A DNA stretch of 64,000 nucleotides, from NCBI GenBank assembly GCA_914767715.1, contig OU612071.1, positions 28,393,681 through 28,457,680 on the forward strand, read 5' to 3'. Below, one piece after another: positions 46,186 through 58,799 of this stretch; the first letter of the stretch is position 1, and each line of letters opens with the position of its first letter. Below the pieces are notes generated by a model. It had not been told where the DNA came from. It ran no database searches and worked only from the letters and a program-made list of their open reading frames with translations. The DNA comes from Membranipora membranacea (Eukaryota > Bryozoa > Gymnolaemata > Cheilostomatida > Membraniporidae). Made by a program: the position numbers and the translations under genes.

Positions 46186-49100
46186 TCACATATCGCCGAT
46201 TACTGTAATTTTATTTCTTTTGAGTTCAGATTTATGATTTTGAGCTATGGGAAGACATATGTGGACTTCTCGCTTGTTATCGAAGCATTGGAGATGGCTA
46301 TAGGCCCATTGCTTCTTGAAACTCATTTTAAGTTTTTTGCTAGATTTGTCTCTATACGACCTCGACATGACATATTCCCCAATGCATAAATCACTTGCGG
46401 TGGGTATATCCATTTCACAAATGTGACACTTTGTGACCGTGGTATGGTTTTTGATATACACAAGCCTCGGAACACTCTTGTGATCCGTCTGGCAGTCAAT
46501 AGTAGATTTGATGGTTGGAGACTCTTGTACAGTGTTTTTTGATTTGCGTTTTCTGGTAGTTTGGTTTGCTTTTAGGCCAGACCGGTGTGTGTCAGTTGTC
46601 TGACATAGAACTTTGCTGCTAACACGACTTTTGAATTTTCTGCGGTGCCACATTACCATATCGTATAGTGTCATATTGATGTGAGAAGCTGAGATCGTAT
46701 GTGAACATATGTGGTAGAGCATATAGTGTTTGCATTGGCACACTGCAGCGCCAGTGGGTTTAATACTTATGGTATAAAGTTTTGTTGGCTCAGATGTAGA
46801 ACAGCAGGAATAGTTTTTCATGTTGACATCAACACTGGGTGCTTTCATGACAAGTCCATTACATACAATCTCGTCAGCTTTAGAAAACATGAGTTTGATG
46901 ACATTCACCGGGCAAGAAATTTTACAGTTTTCTGGGCTTATATTGAAGTCAGTACTAGGGAGTGAGGCGGTAGTGGTATTTTCAGGTTCATTTAAGTCGA
47001 CAGTGTCTAAGTTGTTGAGTATCTGTCTTCGCTCCTTCTCAGATATGTTGTTCCAATCAAAGGAGCCAACACCTGGAACTGTTACTTCTGACCGAGCGTA
47101 GGTCTCACTATGTCCTGTATACCCATCATGTGCTGCTCCAACTTCAGACACAAAAAACTCTTGCACTAACTTCAAAAATTCCAGCAGTCCGTGGTGTTTG
47201 AATGATGTGAAGCGTTTCAGCTTCGCATTAACGCTCTCACTGGCATTGGTATAAAACAGCTTCTGATTGTGATTACATGAGTGGATTTGGTATCGCATGA
47301 TCTGTTCATGATCATTCAAAAACTTAGCCGTAGACGGCCATTTACTGATCAGCGACGTGAGGTTATCATCAAAGGCTTCTATGGGCTCCTCCAATAAGGT
47401 TTTCAGCTCATGCTGGAACTTCTGTTTGCCTGCGTGTCCATTATCCAGATGTCTTGATGCATTGTCCAAGAAATGTTTGGTACAACGCAGTCCAGTTGCC
47501 ATTGGATAGGTCTCTTCCAGGGCCTCAATCAGTGCCAACTCACCGTCGGTGCCATAACAAGTTATGGCTTGATCGTGGCCTACCAGTTTGTTAACTTCTT
47601 CAAAAAAGCTGTTGTATGTTTCTTTATTTTTCCTGAAGTGTATCAACATCGGTCCACAAAACACCGCACTATTGCCATACCTCTTGTTTGTTAGCAGAGT
47701 GTTGGTATAAGTTATTGGGGTAACAAAGAAATTACCCAGGTTGAATGTTGGGTCTATGGAAACTGTTCCAGTTTGCGCAAACCTGTTCATATCTCGTGAA
47801 TGTTGCTCAGTCGCCATGACCAAAATCGGGGAGGGATGGGCTTTCACTACCCTGACTAATCCGCTATTTTCTTTAGCAAAGGCCAGCAGTGTGTCTATGT
47901 CCTCCGTTGAGGTTATCTTTCTTACGATAAATAGTCGATTTAGAAGGCCGCTCTTCAGGCTTCATTGCTATGCGTCCACCTTTAGCACTGCAATGCATCT
48001 CTATCGCCCTTGTTACAGACATGGTCTGAGAAAGTTCCATCACATCTTTTATGATGCTTGGCTTTATCATTGTGTATGCATTTGTATTGTATTTGCTGTT
48101 GCCGTGTGGAGATGGGCGGAGCTGTGTAGGCTCACCCTTAAAAAGATATCCCATGGCGATAATGTTATTCACAATCGAGTGCCTACAGCTTTGAATGTGC
48201 ACACAGTATCTCTTGACATCAAATTCACTGTTACTAAAATATTGTTTAACAAGACAATACGTATCGTAGGGAATCTGAGAGTTACCATCTCGGTGTTTAC
48301 TTTTGGTACACCTATATGTGTTACCATCCTTGACATACCACCATCTGTAAATCCCATCATTCTTCCATTTACATTGTCCATCTGCCATGATATCCCCCAC
48401 ACACTTGTTCTGAGTATCGACATATCTCACTGTTGATTTGCTAATACTGCCTACTGATTTTTCTCCAGGTGGCGGATTCTCCAGTAACTTTTCAAGTATG
48501 TTCATGTTCTCTAGCTGTTTCTGAACGCTCCATCTAAAATACACAACACAGTTCACCATTATTAAGTGCGGGAGAGGCCCGGGATGGGGTTCATGTTATG
48601 TCAATGTGTGAATATTAGCTTTAGTCTAGGTTAGCTAATTTGGGGGTGACCTAATGTTAACACGCACAAAATTTTAGCTAGCTTAATTGGGAAGGGGTGA
48701 GTGAATATGAGCAGGGAGTAACAGCTTCTTAATATGAGCTATAATAACTGCTTTTTATCAAAAAGTGATTTTGTGGAGTAGTTGTCTTCTTTTTGGACAG
48801 GAAAAGACAATACCTAAACTAACATATATCATTTTATCAATCGCCAACTGTCATATTCTTATTGGCTCTAGGAGGAAAGCTTTCACAATTCCAGTCAGTA
48901 ACATGCAGCTTGCTTGCTAGTGCACTGAACTTTATGATTTTGTGAAAAGGGGATTTCAAGCATCTGCGGGAAGGGAAACTGGTTCTTCGGATGCTCTACT
49001 CCTCTGGGGTATTATTGAAACTGTTACATTATATATTTGTAAACAAGATTAAATTGCCTTGGCATTTTCCCAGTATTCATATTTGTACTCACATGTTTTC

Positions 49101-52100
49101 CTGAGTGACAGTAACGTCACTGTCAGATTCTGAAACAGCCGAGGTATTCAAAGCTCTCTTTCTTCGGACTGGACTAAGCGACGGAGATTTTGCATCTGCT
49201 GAGGTATTCAAAGCTCTCTTTCTTCGGACTGGACTAAGCGACGGAGATTTTGCATCTGCTGAGGTATTCAAAGCTCTCTTTCTTCGGACTGGACTAAGCA
49301 ACAGAGATTTTGCATCTGCTGAGGTATTCAAAGCTTTCTTTCTTCAGACTGGACTAAGCGACGGAGATTTTGCATCTGTTGAGGTATTCAAAGCTCTCTT
49401 TCTTCGGACTGGGCTGTGGGTCAGAGCGCTGAATTCATCACTAAAATGACAGAACAAAGCTCAATATCTACGTAGAATGCTTTCACATGATCGGTAACTG
49501 CCTAAAAAGAGAAATTTCTCCTGCAGCTGTTTCTCCTGTCATATTCACACATTACCAAACCTACATTCATCAAGCTGGTGTCTTTGAAAAGACGATTGAA
49601 CTGCAGCTTTGGCAATACTTCATGATACTCCTGACAGGGATAGATATTGCTTCTCTATTATCATTCACCAATCACAGTATAGATGAACAAATTTTATTGT
49701 GATTTTTGGCTAATGCACGGACAGTTGCTTGGTGTAGGATGTATGTTGCATGTATAAGTAACTGTAGGTATACTGTGGAGTTCAGTCGATAGGTGATAAA
49801 GTAATATTACCTGTCCGAGCTGAGAATGATTGGTGAATTCGTTCCACTACAAAGCCATACGTCCTCGTCACTGGAAGTCACTGGTAGCTCACTGTATTCC
49901 CTGCAAATATCATCATTGATGTTTGGCTCTTATGAAATAGGAATCAATCCATAATTTTATGTTCCAAAACCTTTGGCATACATTTGACAACGGCTAATAA
50001 CTTTTCAATTAAAACTGGACAAATTGTTATCTGATCGGAAAGAAAGAGATCCAAAATAATGTTTTCACCCGATATAGACTTTCTGACTAGGTAGGTAGCA
50101 GCAGAGAGCATACTAATAACAAGGACTACAAATACTGTATATTCAATATATTCTACCTTGATGCTAAATATCAGTAATATAATAAGGCTGCCTATTAAGA
50201 TAGGGCTCTAACAGGCTTGCTTCTCTGACGGTCAGTTGAGGACATGATGCTGATAAAACCAAATCACAGATGAATTGTAAATATTGGTGAAGTAGCCTTT
50301 ACTCACCCTCTGTCTTTACTTTCAATACTTTGTGCCTCAGATAACGAAACATCCGCCTTTATTGTGTCAGCATAAGATCTGAAAATAATGCAAAATAAAC
50401 TTGAGGATATCTATGGTTTTGGAGATTTACCAATAAACGCATGTGTCCAGTCTCTGTGGTTGTGACTATCTCTTGTTGGACTACAGCTGTTTCATTAGTG
50501 ATGCATAATCTAGAGGAACTTATATTTTTCAGGAGAAAAAATTCATATTTTCACAAATGATTGAAATAGCTAAATTTAGAGACTAGCTTACATTTATCTC
50601 ATCACATTCCTTCATATAGAATCCCAATAGAAGATAGCATTAAGTCGCCCTTAAACAAGCTCAACTAAACTCTGGCTAAAACTTACTTCTCTGGAGTACA
50701 TATATTATTTAATAATCTCAACTCACCTATCACTTCCATTAAGGTTACCACATGCCTCACAATTGTCACGGTTTATATTTATCAGTGTGCAAAACTGACA
50801 ACTCCACACTCTTGGTCTAAAATACAAGTACACGACAAGAATAACACACAGGAAATTTACAATCATAAATATGCTTTGCGTGAGTCAACTAAACTTTAAA
50901 CACAGCTAAGACAATAACTGTATTGACTAGCTTTGCATTGAAAACAGCACAAGTTACTTTGAACTTATATTTAACTTGATCCTGTGTATTTTATGTTTAT
51001 GGTCATGAATGGTTTTGAAATAAAAAAGTAATAAAGCTGAACCAATTCAAAACAAGCTTCAACCACTTACCCAGATGACTCAACTTGTTCTCTCTAAATT
51101 GAAATAGATCTACTATAACAAATTTATCAACATCGTTACCATTACCGCGTACATCAAGGAATATTCAAACTGAAAGACTTGATTGACCAATGTTAGCATG
51201 CATATGCTAGAACACTTGGATTGACGTTACAAAGAAAAAGTTATAGATTCAAACTCCCAGTGGTGGCTGAGTAATTGGTCCACTGATAGCAAATAGAGGC
51301 TAATGAAGGCCGAATGATATTTTATTTTTTCTTACCTCTGCTATGCATGTTTCTGTTGCACGGTGAAACCACCCACAGCTGTGACACAACAATCTGCAAT
51401 AAGAAAAAAAATAACAGTTTCCAATACAGCAAGAAAAGAATGCCGACTTATGGAATAAATATGTTCCTTGATTAGCCACAAGTAATAACAATTGGTTCAG
51501 AAAGGAAGAATCGTAAATATGTTTAGCTTTATAGTGAGTGAGACAGGGTAAGCTCGACCCGTTATCCGTGTATATATCACTATGCCTTTGTGATAAACTA
51601 TACTCAGTCCCTGTGGATAAGTAGTATATTTTGAATTCATTATAATGTGACTGAAGCTATTACATACACATCTTCGACAGCATGACTTTATTTCCTGCTG
51701 GAAATAAAGTTGGTTCTAAAAACAGTTGGATATACAGACCATGAAAACTTTTGATCGCATATGAATCAAAGCACAATATACAAAAGTTGTCTTGTCATTT
51801 GCAAAGAGAGCACAACTAAAATAAATCACCATAACCACATCCTACTCAATGTTGCTGAGGGCATCATTTCCAAAATTCTATCATGAACATAACTGTTGGA
51901 AAAGACACTGACATTACATAACATAGGCAGTGCTTACTGGCCATACATTCAATCTCGAAGTGTGACTGTCATGGGCCCATTCAGATGACCATTTGGCAAC
52001 TGTTGGTCGCTAAATACACGTCCGGATGAGCTTGTAGCATATGCTGGAAAAAACCCATCTGGTTTGGCTGGGAACGGTAATTTTTGCTGTAATGACACCA

Positions 52101-52407
52101 TCCAGATGAGTTTTTGCCCTAGTAATGATTGTTGTCTACAACCCATCCACCTCCTGTCAGATTTCAGCCCGGATGCCTTTCAGTGACCAGATGGCTATTT
52201 GGCATCTGGCAATTGTCATAGTATCATGCGGAAGCCTTTTTGCCACCACGGGATAGCATGTGAACACCGGCGGTTGTAAAATAGGCATCAGAATGTGTTC
52301 CTAGGGCAGCATGAGGTGTGTCAGTTGTGACGCCAGCTACTTGTCACGCCCAGGAATAAAACCATATGGAAATGCAATTGATTTCGTACTCACCTCTTAT
52401 TTGCCAT
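46186..52407 (-). CDS. MULE transposase with RanBP2-type zinc finger (8 exons, one frameshift)
   Basis: Exons: 52394-52407 (ATG 52407), 51336-51393, 51071-51093, 50727-50816, 50307-50378, 49811-49900, 49093-49440 and 46186-48533; all junction phases agree. Order: Cys-rich LLCHSCGWFHRATETC; a RanBP2-type finger WSCQFC...CEAC; acidic/Ser linkers; five 20-residue repeats with VRRKRAL; a Trp/Cys/His-rich domain (CKWKNDGIYRWWYV, FLYWCH/WRKY-like); the DDE core with Asp in IDPTFN, Asp in CYGTDGE and Glu in NASESVNAK; a SWIM finger CQC...CSH; and a C-terminal Cys/His region. About 1010 residues. It would bind the terminal repeats and cut and paste the element. The frame shifts by one base at about 47918-47930 (after STIYRKK), with good coding on both sides, so this copy may be inactive. 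No intron with a matching phase explains the shift. Confidence 0.9.
48705..48738. mobile_element. Mini insertion 4 (20 bp, TSD ATATGAG)
   Basis: CAGGGAGTAACAGCTTCTTA (48712-48731) lies between ATATGAG at 48705-48711 and at 48732-48738. Its sequence matches the two ends of the consensus but is less palindromic, as if internally shortened. It is in a transposase intron. Confidence 0.7.
49137..49425 (-). repeat. 60-bp coding repeat in transposase exon 7, 5 copies
   Basis: Each unit encodes about 20 residues, NTSADAKSPSLSPVRRKRAL. The first and last units differ most; the middle ones are nearly identical. The RRKRAL motif is basic and could serve nuclear import or DNA binding. Confidence 0.92.
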
Positions 52408-52499
52408 AATGACGATTATAGTTCTAGACTTGTATCGAAGAATTCTGAATCTGAAAGGATGCTAGGCTGCTAGGGGGATTGCAAATAAAAAATCAGCAA

Positions 52500-52655
52500 T
52501 ATCTAGGGGGATTGCAAATAAAAAAATCAGCAATATCTAGGGAGTTGTCCACACTTTGGTATGTTCAGCCAATCAGATGAAAAGGATCTGGTAGTCTGAG
52601 AAACGCTGTTCAGCCTGTTCAGCCTGTTCAGCCGTTCAGCAATTTACAGTTACCG
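52500..52655 (-). repeat. MULE right terminal inverted repeat
   Basis: Inverse of 45256-45406. On its inner side (52469-52538) a 33-35-bp piece, GGGGGATTGCAAATAAAAAA plus TCAGCAATATCTA, is duplicated in tandem. Confidence 0.93.
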
Positions 52656-52949
52656 GTTCTAATTTCATTCTTCTTCTTCTTGTGAAGCTGTGTTGGCTCA
52701 TCATCTCTTCATCGTGGTCTTATGTGTCTGTGAAGTTACTGATTGGTGCCACTGAGTCTGACTGCTGTTCAGAAAGTTGACCACTAGCAATATCGATAAC
52801 TAACTCAGTGTTCCCCAACACAGATATTTGTAATCAGTATGAAGTTATTGAACAGGCCAATAAGAAAAAAGTAAGATGTAATGGGCCAATCATATCAAAG
52901 CCTGTGAAAATTCGAAGAGAGAGGGCAACTCTTCATTTTTGAAGGTTTT

Positions 52950-53445
52950 AACGGAGAGGGCAATTCCGAGCCAGTTACCTTATTACCCTGGAGTACTGTG
53001 GCACTGTGGTAAAGTCATGGAACACTTCATCGTTAAAGAACTAAGAAATATATGCCTACAACCAAACCAGTACGCATACACTCCTGAAAAAGGATGCACT
53101 GAAGCTCTTGTAAACTTTGTGACAGATGCAGCGCTGACACTAGATAGAAAGGAAGTGAAAGGAATTCACACACTTCTGATCGACTACAGCAAAGGATCAT
53201 GCCTTACTCCTGAGCAAGATGCAACGCAAAGGTGTCAAACCACACATCATCAATATCACACAGAGCTTCTTATCTCAGAGATATGCTACTGTCTCATTTC
53301 GAAACTCAAATGTCAATTCTAACTCCAAACCCATCATATCCCGGGTGCCACAAGGTAGTCTTCTCGGCCCTATTCTGTGGAATATATTTGTGGATGACAT
53401 GCCATCAACTTCTTCAAAGATCATCAAGTATGCCGATGACACAAC
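52950..53445 (+). mobile_element. CR1/L2-like LINE, 5' piece of a nested pair
   Basis: RT fragments in shifting frames: GKVMEHFIVKEL, QYAYTPEKGCTEALVNF, LLIDYSK, SRVPQGSLLGPILW, FVDDMPS, KYADDTTA. It is cut right after the YADD motif by an opposite-strand LINE and resumes at 56498. Confidence 0.88.
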
Positions 53446-56400
53446 AGCATGGTTGGTTGGTTGGTTGGTTTATTTTGTCACAAACATTAGGTATGCTGCG
53501 AGATTGAGTGTTTATACTGTTACATGAGTAGGGAATACCAAAAAGAAACATAAACAAAATGAGTCAAGTAAAGTCTGACTTCTAGTGGATTAAAAAATAT
53601 CTTGCAATATCAAAATCAAGTGTCTGAGGAATGAGTCTTTACCCCAGGCAGTTCTGTATTTAAGGCTGTGATATCTGCCTGAGGGGAGTTTCTCAAGAAA
53701 ATTGTTTAAAAAATGTTCGTCATCATGTATTATCTGCAGGGCCAGGTTCTTTGTACGTTTTGATATGACTGAATCTAGGTCCCCAATATCAAGACCTAGT
53801 CTGTCGCCTTGCTTAAAAAACTTTCTCAGAGCTTTCTTGTCTCGTGAATAAATACTAGTGAACAAAATAGGTAGGCAGTAGTTTAGAATGGATACAATAA
53901 AACTTTTAGATAACATGCAGGCTAAAGGCATTGTACTCTGATAATTAAAGGTTCTGATGACAAACATTCTCTGATTTGCTTTGGATACAACATTATTGAC
54001 ATGATCTTCGAAACGTAATTTGTTATCAAAGAGAACTCCCAAATATTTAACATTGTCACAAAAATCTATTTTTACTCCATTTAATTCGAGAGTAGGACTG
54101 TCAGGTTTATCTCTCTTAGTGGAGAAAAGCATCTCTTGGGTTTTAGAAGGATGAAGGAATAAGTCGAGTTCTTTGCATAGACCAGAGATTCTATTGATCT
54201 CATTAAAATAATTAGACAAGTCATTATTATCAGAGATGCAACCAACAATACAAGTGTCATCAGAATATTTTAAAATAGTTATATTGCTCTGTTCTGACCT
54301 AATCCTATTTGTATACACTGAGAATAATAGAGGACTGAGGACAGAACCCTGGGGTGTTCCTGTGTTGGTGGTGATTGATGTTGAGAGAATATTGTTTACT
54401 ATTGGTCTTTGTGTTCTGCCTGTCAGGAAACTCGACACCCAGTTTGTAACTCTGGAGTCTAGATGTTGCAGTTCTGTGAGGAGATTACTGACACTGATGG
54501 TGTTAAATGCAGACGAGAAGTCGAGAAATAGGCATCTTGCATAGTTGGCAGCTTGAAGGTCTATGTAACTAGTTATTGTGGTAATAAGGCGTAATACTGC
54601 ATCCTGGGTTGATCATTTAGCTCGGTAGGCAAATTGGTGATTGTCGAGAGGAGTGTTTTTAACTATATAGCTTTTCAGCAGACGTTAGATTGTTTTACAT
54701 AAGCAGCTTGTCAGGGCTATTGGTCGGAAGTGTTTAAGTTGATTTGGCTTGTCAGTTTTTGGCAGTGGTTTGATGATGGCCGATTTCCATATATTAGGAG
54801 TTGTTTGAGAGTCTAGAGAGAAGTTGAATATATCCGTAATTACAGGCGCTAGTTGGTCAGCACAGAGTTTTAATGCTCTTGGTATCAGACCATCAGGTCC
54901 AGCACCCTTTCTAGAGTTGAGGCGTTTGAGTTGTATCAGAACTGATTTTTCATCTATTATGCAGGGAGGAGCAGTTAGGTTTTTGTAAGCAGGTTGTGGT
55001 GGCTGAGTGTCTTGTTTCTCAAATCTGGCAAAGAAGTTGTTGAGTTCTTCGGGTTGGAAGTTAATATCTGGTTGTGACTTGGAGTTGCTGGTTGGAAGTC
55101 CGCTAATTTTTTTAATGTCGTTCCAAGCGTTTGCAGGATCACTAGCTAAATGTTGTTGGATTTTTAGGGAATATTCTTCTCTGGCTTTTTTATTTTCTTT
55201 TGAGACTTGCTTTTTGAGTTGATGGTAGAGTGTTTTATTTCCATTTTTGTGGGCGTCATGTTTCTCAACTATCATATCCAGAATGCGCTTTGTAATCCAC
55301 GGCTTTTTGTTGGCAAATTTTTTAACTTCCTTTGGTGGTATGCATAGGTCTGTGCAGAAATTAATGTAGTCAGTTATCGTTTCAGACCGCTGGTTGATGT
55401 TGTCATTGGCATCTGCGAGATTGTCCCAAAGTGTGGTATCTAAGCATGCTTGAAGATTATCGACATTACTGTCAGAGAATGTTCTGCGAGTTGTAAGCGT
55501 AGGTTTTAATTTAGACAAAGGTTTATAGGATGGCACGAGATGCATAATGTAATGGTCAGAGCTGCCCAGATGGGCTAATTGGTGACATTGACTGTAGGCA
55601 CCCTTGATCATTGTATAGCATTTGTCGAGTGTCTTGGTTCCTCTGGTCGGTTTGGTAACAGTTTGATAATATCCATTTAGTCGAAATTTAAGCTGGTTGA
55701 AATCTCTCATTACAAGAATACAAGAATTAGGGTATTTCCTTTCAAGTTGATTAACATGTGATGTGATGCATTTAGCAGTGTTTGTTGCGTCTTGTTTAAG
55801 TTGAGAATTCCCAGTGAATGGGGCATAGCACGATACAGATATGATGGAAGTGAACTCACGAGGTAGCCAGGGTGGACGAGATTTGACAGTTAGTAATTCA
55901 CAGTTTTTATCAGTGTAGTTGTGGATAATTTGATTGTTTGTGGACCACTTTCTATCGATGTAAACCAAAATGCCACCCCCTTGAGTTTTACCACTTTCTT
56001 CTAGAGTTCTGTCATTACGGAATTGATCGTATCCATCTAGTTCAGTACTGTCCTTGGTGATATCCGGTTTTAACCAAGATTCAGTGATACATATTAGTTG
56101 AGATTGGTTTTGCAGTCGTTTAGTATATAATAATCCATGGAGTTCATCTAGTTTTTTAAGTATTGATTGACCGTTGGTGAGCACTATTGCAGGTAGTGGT
56201 ACTTTACCGTTCCCGAGGCTATGTTTAAGTCGAACACCAGCACGCTTACCTCGCTTTCTAGATCGTAATAAGTTTTTTATAGTCCGATTTCCAAATAGCA
56301 GCGATGATGTCTTTATTTAAAGAGTTTTTATAATCCACTAGAGAATTGTAGTCAGCATATACTAGACTCGACACACCTCTTGGATGATATATGAGGGTGA

Positions 56401-56497
56401 ATATGAGTAGCAACAGTATAAACAAAGGCTGCAATAACTGCGCCATTATGTTAGTAGGGCTTAATAATCCTATTGAGGGATTAGAGAGAAGGTGAAA
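53446..56497 (-). mobile_element. Rex1/CR1-group LINE, nearly full length, inserted in another LINE
   Basis: About 3.05 kb. From the 5' end (56497): MAQLLQPLFILLLL hydrophobic start, RSRKRGKRAGVRL, then the endonuclease (LICITESWLKPD, GGGILVYIDRKW, SDHY), linker, RT (GPDGLIPRAL, FRPIALTS, LFLDFSSAFNTI, TGTPQGSVLSPLLFSVY, KYSDDTCIVG, KYLGVLFDNKLRFEDH) and a C-terminal domain ending at 53590. It is damaged by one frameshift near 56285 and two in-frame stops (near 54685 and 54618). The 3' tail is (CCAA)n next to 53446. Flanking ACACAAC repeats are at 53439-53445 and 56498-56504. Confidence 0.92.
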
Positions 56498-57425
56498 ACA
56501 CAACCTCTCACTCTGAAAGCCAACTGTCATCAGCCAACTGCATACACCACCACCACCAACAGATCAACATCCACCCTTCAACCAGCTGCAGACGACATCA
56601 GTAGTTGGAGCCGAGAGAACTGCCTCACTCTGAATACAAAGAAAACCAAGACAATGATAATCAACATGAAGAAACCTCCAACCATCCCATGTATAGCCAT
56701 ACAGGACTCTCCGATCGAAGATGTCTCCACCTTCAGACTTCTTGGAGTGACTCTAGACACACACCTCACATTCTCAACACATTTTGGAAAAATGGTCAGT
56801 GCATGCAGATCTAAGTGCCACGGCCTCACTAAGCTTAAACGCTATGGAGTCAGCAAGAGCAGACTCTTACATATGTACAAAGGAAATATCATACCTGTAG
56901 CAACATATGCAGCTCCTGCATGGTTTCCATTTGTAAGTCAGCAATGCGTAGACGAAATAGAGCATATACAAAGGCTAGCACTCAAAATCATCTATCCTGA
57001 ACCAGAGAGTTACACACAGCACCGCCAAGTAGCCAATCTTGAAATGCTTACTGATGTTCTACAAATGACATGTATACTATACTGCCAGAAGAAAGCCTCG
57101 CTTCATAGCAATGTCCTGCCAACTCGATCTGAAAACCAGAACTGCAGACCTAAGAGACTAGTGAGCAATAAATCCAAAATCATAAAGCACACTACTGCCA
57201 CTGCAGCTAAATGCCTTTTCATTAAATATGGCAGGTATATATAGACTCTGTAACCGATGATGTGACCAAATCCTGTTTTATTTCAATTTTTTTTTTTCTA
57301 ACCAACATACTGAAGTCTTTTTATCCATTTATGTCAAATCAGATCCACTATAAACATTGTCATTCGTTGCAAATGTGTTTTGATCGATAATAAAGTACTC
57401 ATCAATCAATCAATCAATCAATCAA
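56498..57425 (+). mobile_element. CR1/L2-like LINE, 3' piece of the nested pair
   Basis: Continues the RT after YADD: DDISSWSRENCLTLNTKKTK, FRLLGVTLDTHLTFSTHF, YAAPAWFPFV and IEHIQRLALKIIYPE, open to a stop at 57244. The 3' UTR ends in AATAAAGTACTC followed by (ATCA)n at 57396-57425. Confidence 0.9.
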
Positions 57426-57483
57426 GCAAACACAAAGCTCACTATTAACTATTATCTATTAAAATAGAGGCATCCACCTGAGG

Positions 57484-57612
57484 GTGCTGGGGCCTGGAAC
57501 AATCAACCTTGAAAGCTCCCCAAATGGGATTCGAACCCACAACTCTTGCAGCACAATCCCCTGGCAGTTAATAGAAAGCACGCTTGTCGATTGCGCCATC
57601 TCACCATCCCAA
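57484..57612 (-). mobile_element. tRNA-derived SINE
   Basis: On the minus strand: GGGATGGTGAGATGGCGCAA, an A-box-like segment, then TTGTGGGTTCGAATCCCAT, a perfect pol III B box. It is the inverse relative of 23262-23390 and lies 60 bases after a LINE 3' tail. Confidence 0.65.
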
Positions 57613-57619
57613 AACACAA

Positions 57620-58790
57620 AGCCCGGTATCAACTATTATCTATTACCTATCATATTGGGTCACTGTCAGAAGTTGATATAGATATCATTTAATTGTCTCT
57701 GGTAAGACTTTTTCACTACTTCTGACAGTATGGGTTGTAGTTGGGATGTGAAGGTGAAGGGAGTGTATCAAACAAAAGTGGTGACAATCTCTGGTTTTCT
57801 AAGGCTATCTATTACGCTCCCCTTTTTGTATTAGAATAATCTCGTTAAAAATCATCTGAATAACAAAATAGAGTGACCAACCAAGAAATGCATGACATAT
57901 TACTAGACTATCAACACTGCAACACCCAAAACTAGATATAACTAATTCTCATAAATTATATAAGACGACAGCATTCCCAAACCGCATTAATTAATCTTAC
58001 TGCTCCAGTTGTACTGTGACGAATATGTATACTCTTTATTTTGCACCCTGCCATGTATTTTATGGCGAAGTGGTATAGGTTTGAAAATGCGGCTTCCATC
58101 AGCTCTATGTTTGTTTGTCACAAAATGACTAAGCTTGGTATTGACTACAGCTGAATCAATTTAGATAGGTCAGGTATTATGCAACTTGTGTTCATCTGGA
58201 GTTGCACCTTTTCTCAAGAAGCCTACGACTCACTCGTAAGATGGATAGAGGCATTGGAATGCAGGTAAACTGCATCAAACTTGTAATATGATCTAGCGCC
58301 CTCCGCTGGCTGGATTTTCCGAGATCATCAATTACATTATTTTTAATCCATTAAATGATGTGTAACTTTGGACCATCAACTATCTTACCTTGACACTGAA
58401 TCTTTATCCAATCTTGAGGGTAACAAACAGTGAGATTAAATTGTTTCAAGTCAAAATCCTTACCCGGTGTGACACAGGGTACAATTATTGGGCCAAATAC
58501 TATGTAATACTCTTGTCCATTACTTGACACTAGCTATTCCCCATATCAAATATGGTGATAACCTGACATTATTTAGGATGCCACACAAAAATCTGACATT
58601 GTTATAACCAACTCCACACCAAGAAAAGTCACCTGTAGAGAAAACCATAGACAAAACCTGAACTACAGGTTAAGACATCGACTCAACTTAAAAGGGTGGG
58701 GTAAAGTCTCCAAGTTTTTCATTGCTTTATAAATCAATGATTCTTCCTATACTGAGCGGTGCTGGACCAAGTTTTGGTTTCTATACATTC
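57620..58790. other. Region without a recognised gene
   Basis: No coding family or clear repeat structure seen. Confidence 0.45.
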
Positions 58791-58799
58791 AAAAATCTG

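Larger units (their letters stand above)
45247..52664 (-). mobile_element. Mutator-like (MULE) DNA transposon, full length, with 9-bp TSD
   Basis: The inverted termini CGGTAACTGTAAATTGCTGA (45256) and its complement ending at 52655 lie between perfect GTTCTAATT direct repeats (45247-45255 and 52656-52664). A 9-bp duplication is characteristic of Mutator-type transposons. The termini match for about 150 bp. The interior carries a minus-strand spliced transposase gene (46186-52407), so both structure and coding content identify the same element, 7400 bp long. Other small repeats have inserted into it (45571-45615, 48705-48738 and MITE-like pieces near 48600 and 50600). Confidence 0.93.
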
